Assembly: GCA_963556195.1 (NCBI GenBank)
Contig: OY744523.1
Span: 78,319,445 to 78,383,444, forward strand
Direction: 5' to 3'
Length of the DNA: 64,000 nucleotides
Origin: Sepiola atlantica
Taxonomy: Eukaryota > Mollusca > Cephalopoda > Sepiida > Sepiolidae
This document shows positions 61,735 through 64,000 of the stretch, one piece after another. A program made the translations under genes and the position numbers. Every line of letters starts with the position of its first letter. The first letter of the stretch is position 1. Under the pieces are notes generated by a model, which made no database searches, was not told the DNA's origin, and was given only the letters and a program-made list of their open reading frames with translations.

Positions 61735-62258
61735 ACCTTTCTACTAGTAAACTCCCCGGATATCCTAGCACTAAGTGAAACAAACCTACAAACCTAAATC
61801 TCCTCCCACCATTTTGACATGACTTAATACCTTCCACTCTACCATAAAGTCTCTGACAAACATATGCATGGGCTAAAAGTTTATGTTTGGAACACCCTTG
61901 CCTTGACTAGAGAACACAGGCTAGAATCAGATGATCCAGCACAGCGTTAGTTACTTATATTTCTTATACCGTTCGCTTTCGATCAAGGACTGTACTCTGC
62001 TTAACTCTGTCTCTGAAAGCATAGATACAGCACACTCACTTGACTCGAGAACCCTAATACATGTATTTAGGGATTTTAATGTACATCACCGTGACTGGTT
62101 TGGATTCTCTAGCTATACAGATGCAGCTGGTAACTCTACGTATAGTTTCTTCATAGCGCACTCCCTCTCACAGACTGTCACTTATCCGACCTGCATCCTT
62201 GATCATGTGAACCAGCAAGCTTCACTTCTCACCTTGTTCTTTACCTCACTTACATAAC
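61735..62258 (+). pseudogene. LINE endonuclease fragment, same family as copies 1 and 2
   Basis: Aligns with about 6660-7140 of copy 1. It reads VFRDFNVHHRDWFGFSSYTD (about 62065-62125), where the usual G of the endonuclease GDFN motif is Arg, then NSTYSFFIAHSLSQTVTYPT and NQQASLLTLFF. It stops abruptly at about 62258 against the gypsy-like fragment, so one element has interrupted or truncated the other. Confidence 0.82.
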
Positions 62259-63075
62259 TTTACGTAGACATTGAGGTATTATACTTCTATCTGCGTACAT
62301 TAAAGTGTTGTCGCATATTGAGAAAGATGAAATCTGGGTTTTCTTTTCCTTTCTTTCGTTCAATCTCGTCTGGTTCTTTATTTTTAATATAAAATCATCT
62401 TTTTCGGCTTCCTTTTTTATTTGTTCCAATGTTACAGGTAATTCTCTGATAGTGTTTAACAACAGACATGAGATTTAATTTTCCTATTTTAGTGCTGCTA
62501 TAACCGTCTCTTCTAAAATTTCTTCATTTTGGGGGATTAATATTGACAGTCCATCGGCATGCCCATGTTTTTTGGATGCAATGTATTCCATCGTAATATA
62601 AGAGTTCAGTAAGGTTATACCCCATCGCTGTAAACGGTTAGCAATGTGGGTAGGAATACCCTTTTTTTATCCAAATATAGTTACTAACGGTTCATGGTCT
62701 GTTTGAAGTATAAATGATCTACCATGTAAAAAGCGATGGTATTTTTTTAAACTCAAAACACAATCCATTTCTCGATCTGACTATAATTTTTCTCAGCCGG
62801 TAGAAGAGTCCTTGAAGCGTGCACGATCGGTTTAGTAGTACCATCTTCATATTTGTGTAGCAGTGCAGCACCCACTCCGTATTCACTAGCATCAGTCGCA
62901 AGGATGATTTATTTCACAGGATGATAATGAGCTAAGGCTAGATCTGAGAGTAGACATTTTTTTATTTTCTGGAAAGCCGTCTCACAATTATTTGACCTTA
63001 TCCATTTTTTGTCTTTCCTTAATAATTCGTTAAGGGGCGCTCTTAAATCATACATTTTTTGAATGTAGATCGCAT
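62259..63075 (-). pseudogene. Ty3/gypsy-like pol fragment (RT end, RNase H, integrase start)
   Basis: Minus strand, from high to low coordinates: DLRAPLNELLRKDKKW and AFQKIKKCLLSD (about 63050-62950; end of reverse transcriptase), a stop, then the RNase H start [20 protein letters not shown] (about 62912-62853) with the catalytic Asp of the DAS motif, [21 protein letters not shown] (one residue over, about 62838-62778), and later ITLEQIKKEAEKDD-type sequence (62250-62462) typical of the linker before the integrase zinc finger. Stops occur at several points, and no LTRs were found around it. Ty3/gypsy is favoured by the DASEYGVGA pattern. Confidence 0.75.
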
Positions 63076-63504
63076 AATATTGAGTTCTTTGTAGTGTGAA
63101 TTCGATTAGCCAACCACGTTTGCAGTTGATATCTTTAAATCAACCCCAGTCGGATTATTTTACAATGTAACTTGCATGTATTTACTGAATAAAAAAAGTA
63201 TGCGCGTGACTGAATATATTCCAAAATTTGGTTTCGTTTCGAATCCTTGTTTGCCAGTTCATATCTTTCATGGGTTCGTTACTGAAATCGTCGTCGCCAG
63301 CTGATATAACTTCATTAGAAGTTATGATAGCAAAAATAACGAAAGAGGGTGGTTTATTACAACGTATATCTTGTACAAAACAATAGCACTACCGGTAATC
63401 CAATAGAATTAACCTAATACACTCGAATACCGTCAAACACAGTCCACCATACATACTACAGACTAGTACACTTAACAGCCTTGAGGGGAGTCACGTATCC
63501 TATC

Positions 63505-63582
<78 letters not shown>

Positions 63583-64000
63583 TATAATTTTTTATTTATA
63601 CAAACATTATTGGTTACATATGTGCATAAATGTTTCGGTTGCACTTTTCCCAGAAAGTCAACCTTGTCAGACCAAAGATTTTCGAGAAATGGATGGATTT
63701 GAAGAATTTTCTCTCCTAAATAACTCTTTTTGGGATTTCGTATTTTTTATTTCTTATGAATTAGTATCGGATTACCTATTCTACTCGCTGACCTTTTCTG
63801 CTAGTGGTTGTCCCTTTTATTACCCTTTATGGCGTCTCCGTCACCTTTTACTGTCCTTATTTTATTGTTCCCTACTTTTTGGCCTACCCAGTTTTACAAA
63901 CTCACTCCAGTATAAATATACTCTAATAGATACCCAAACACACCTAAATAAACAAACAGATAAATAAACAGACATTGATATACATACACATCTAAACATG
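63076..64000. other. non-coding sequence with a 71-bp (TA)n tract
   Basis: (TA)n lies at 63510-63580. Frames through it read Tyr-Ile alternation. The frame at 63620-63967 (115 codons) is hydrophobic and open to near the window edge but has no motif I can name; it is kept as unassigned. Confidence 0.5.

Overview
This looks like a gene-poor, repeat-dominated stretch of an animal nuclear genome. It is AT-rich, with many long (TA)n tracts, decayed retrotransposons of several classes, a Helitron, a Tc1/mariner relic and tRNA-like SINE fragments. The mix suits a mollusc, and an octopus-like cephalopod would be my first guess, but nothing in the window proves the species. I found no intact host protein gene, no tRNA or rRNA gene and no bacterial-type operon.

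Layout. 0-1.1 kb: a 62/66-bp minisatellite. 1.6-1.8 kb: a tRNA-like SINE inside a 30-bp perfect inverted repeat. 3.2-3.95 kb: two tandem copies of a dispersed element seen again at 49 kb. 4.6-5.2 kb: a mariner transposase relic. 6.6-9.4 kb: a long dead non-LTR retrotransposon (LINE). 9.6-13.3 kb: decayed tandem repeats with an inserted LINE tail and a purine-rich GAATGAAA array. 14.9-15.4 kb: a tandem array resembling U2 snRNA antisense sequence. 15.8-16.3 kb: a dispersed repeat with an inverted partner at 41.7-42.1 kb. 16.7-19.4 kb: a dead Helitron next to a 67-bp near-perfect palindrome. 19.5-24.4 kb: AT-rich decayed repeats.

24.4-40.1 kb is the main feature: about 15.7 kb of a 36-bp satellite (roughly 436 monomers) with irregular higher-order structure based on about 27-30 monomers. 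Because 36 is divisible by 3 and the monomer has stops in only three of six frames, it creates a spurious open frame of 4,031 codons.

40-64 kb: duplicated non-coding segments; a SINE-like element carrying a 28-nt antisense U2 snRNA match and a 3' tail shared with a neighbouring LINE fragment (49.1-50.3 kb); a second LINE copy (50.7-52.8 kb); a 1,098-bp non-autonomous element with 52-bp hairpin-forming terminal inverted repeats (53.0-54.1 kb); a deleted LTR retrotransposon (58.2-60.1 kb); a LINE endonuclease fragment; and a Ty3/gypsy-like pol fragment (62.3-63.1 kb).

The features do not form a pathway. The visible history is insertion, decay and tandem expansion of mobile elements. The best leads for something undescribed are the 36-bp satellite with its higher-order repeats, and the U2-derived element family that shares a tail with a LINE. 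Protein-family calls rest on motifs read by eye and recalled family knowledge; no database search was possible.
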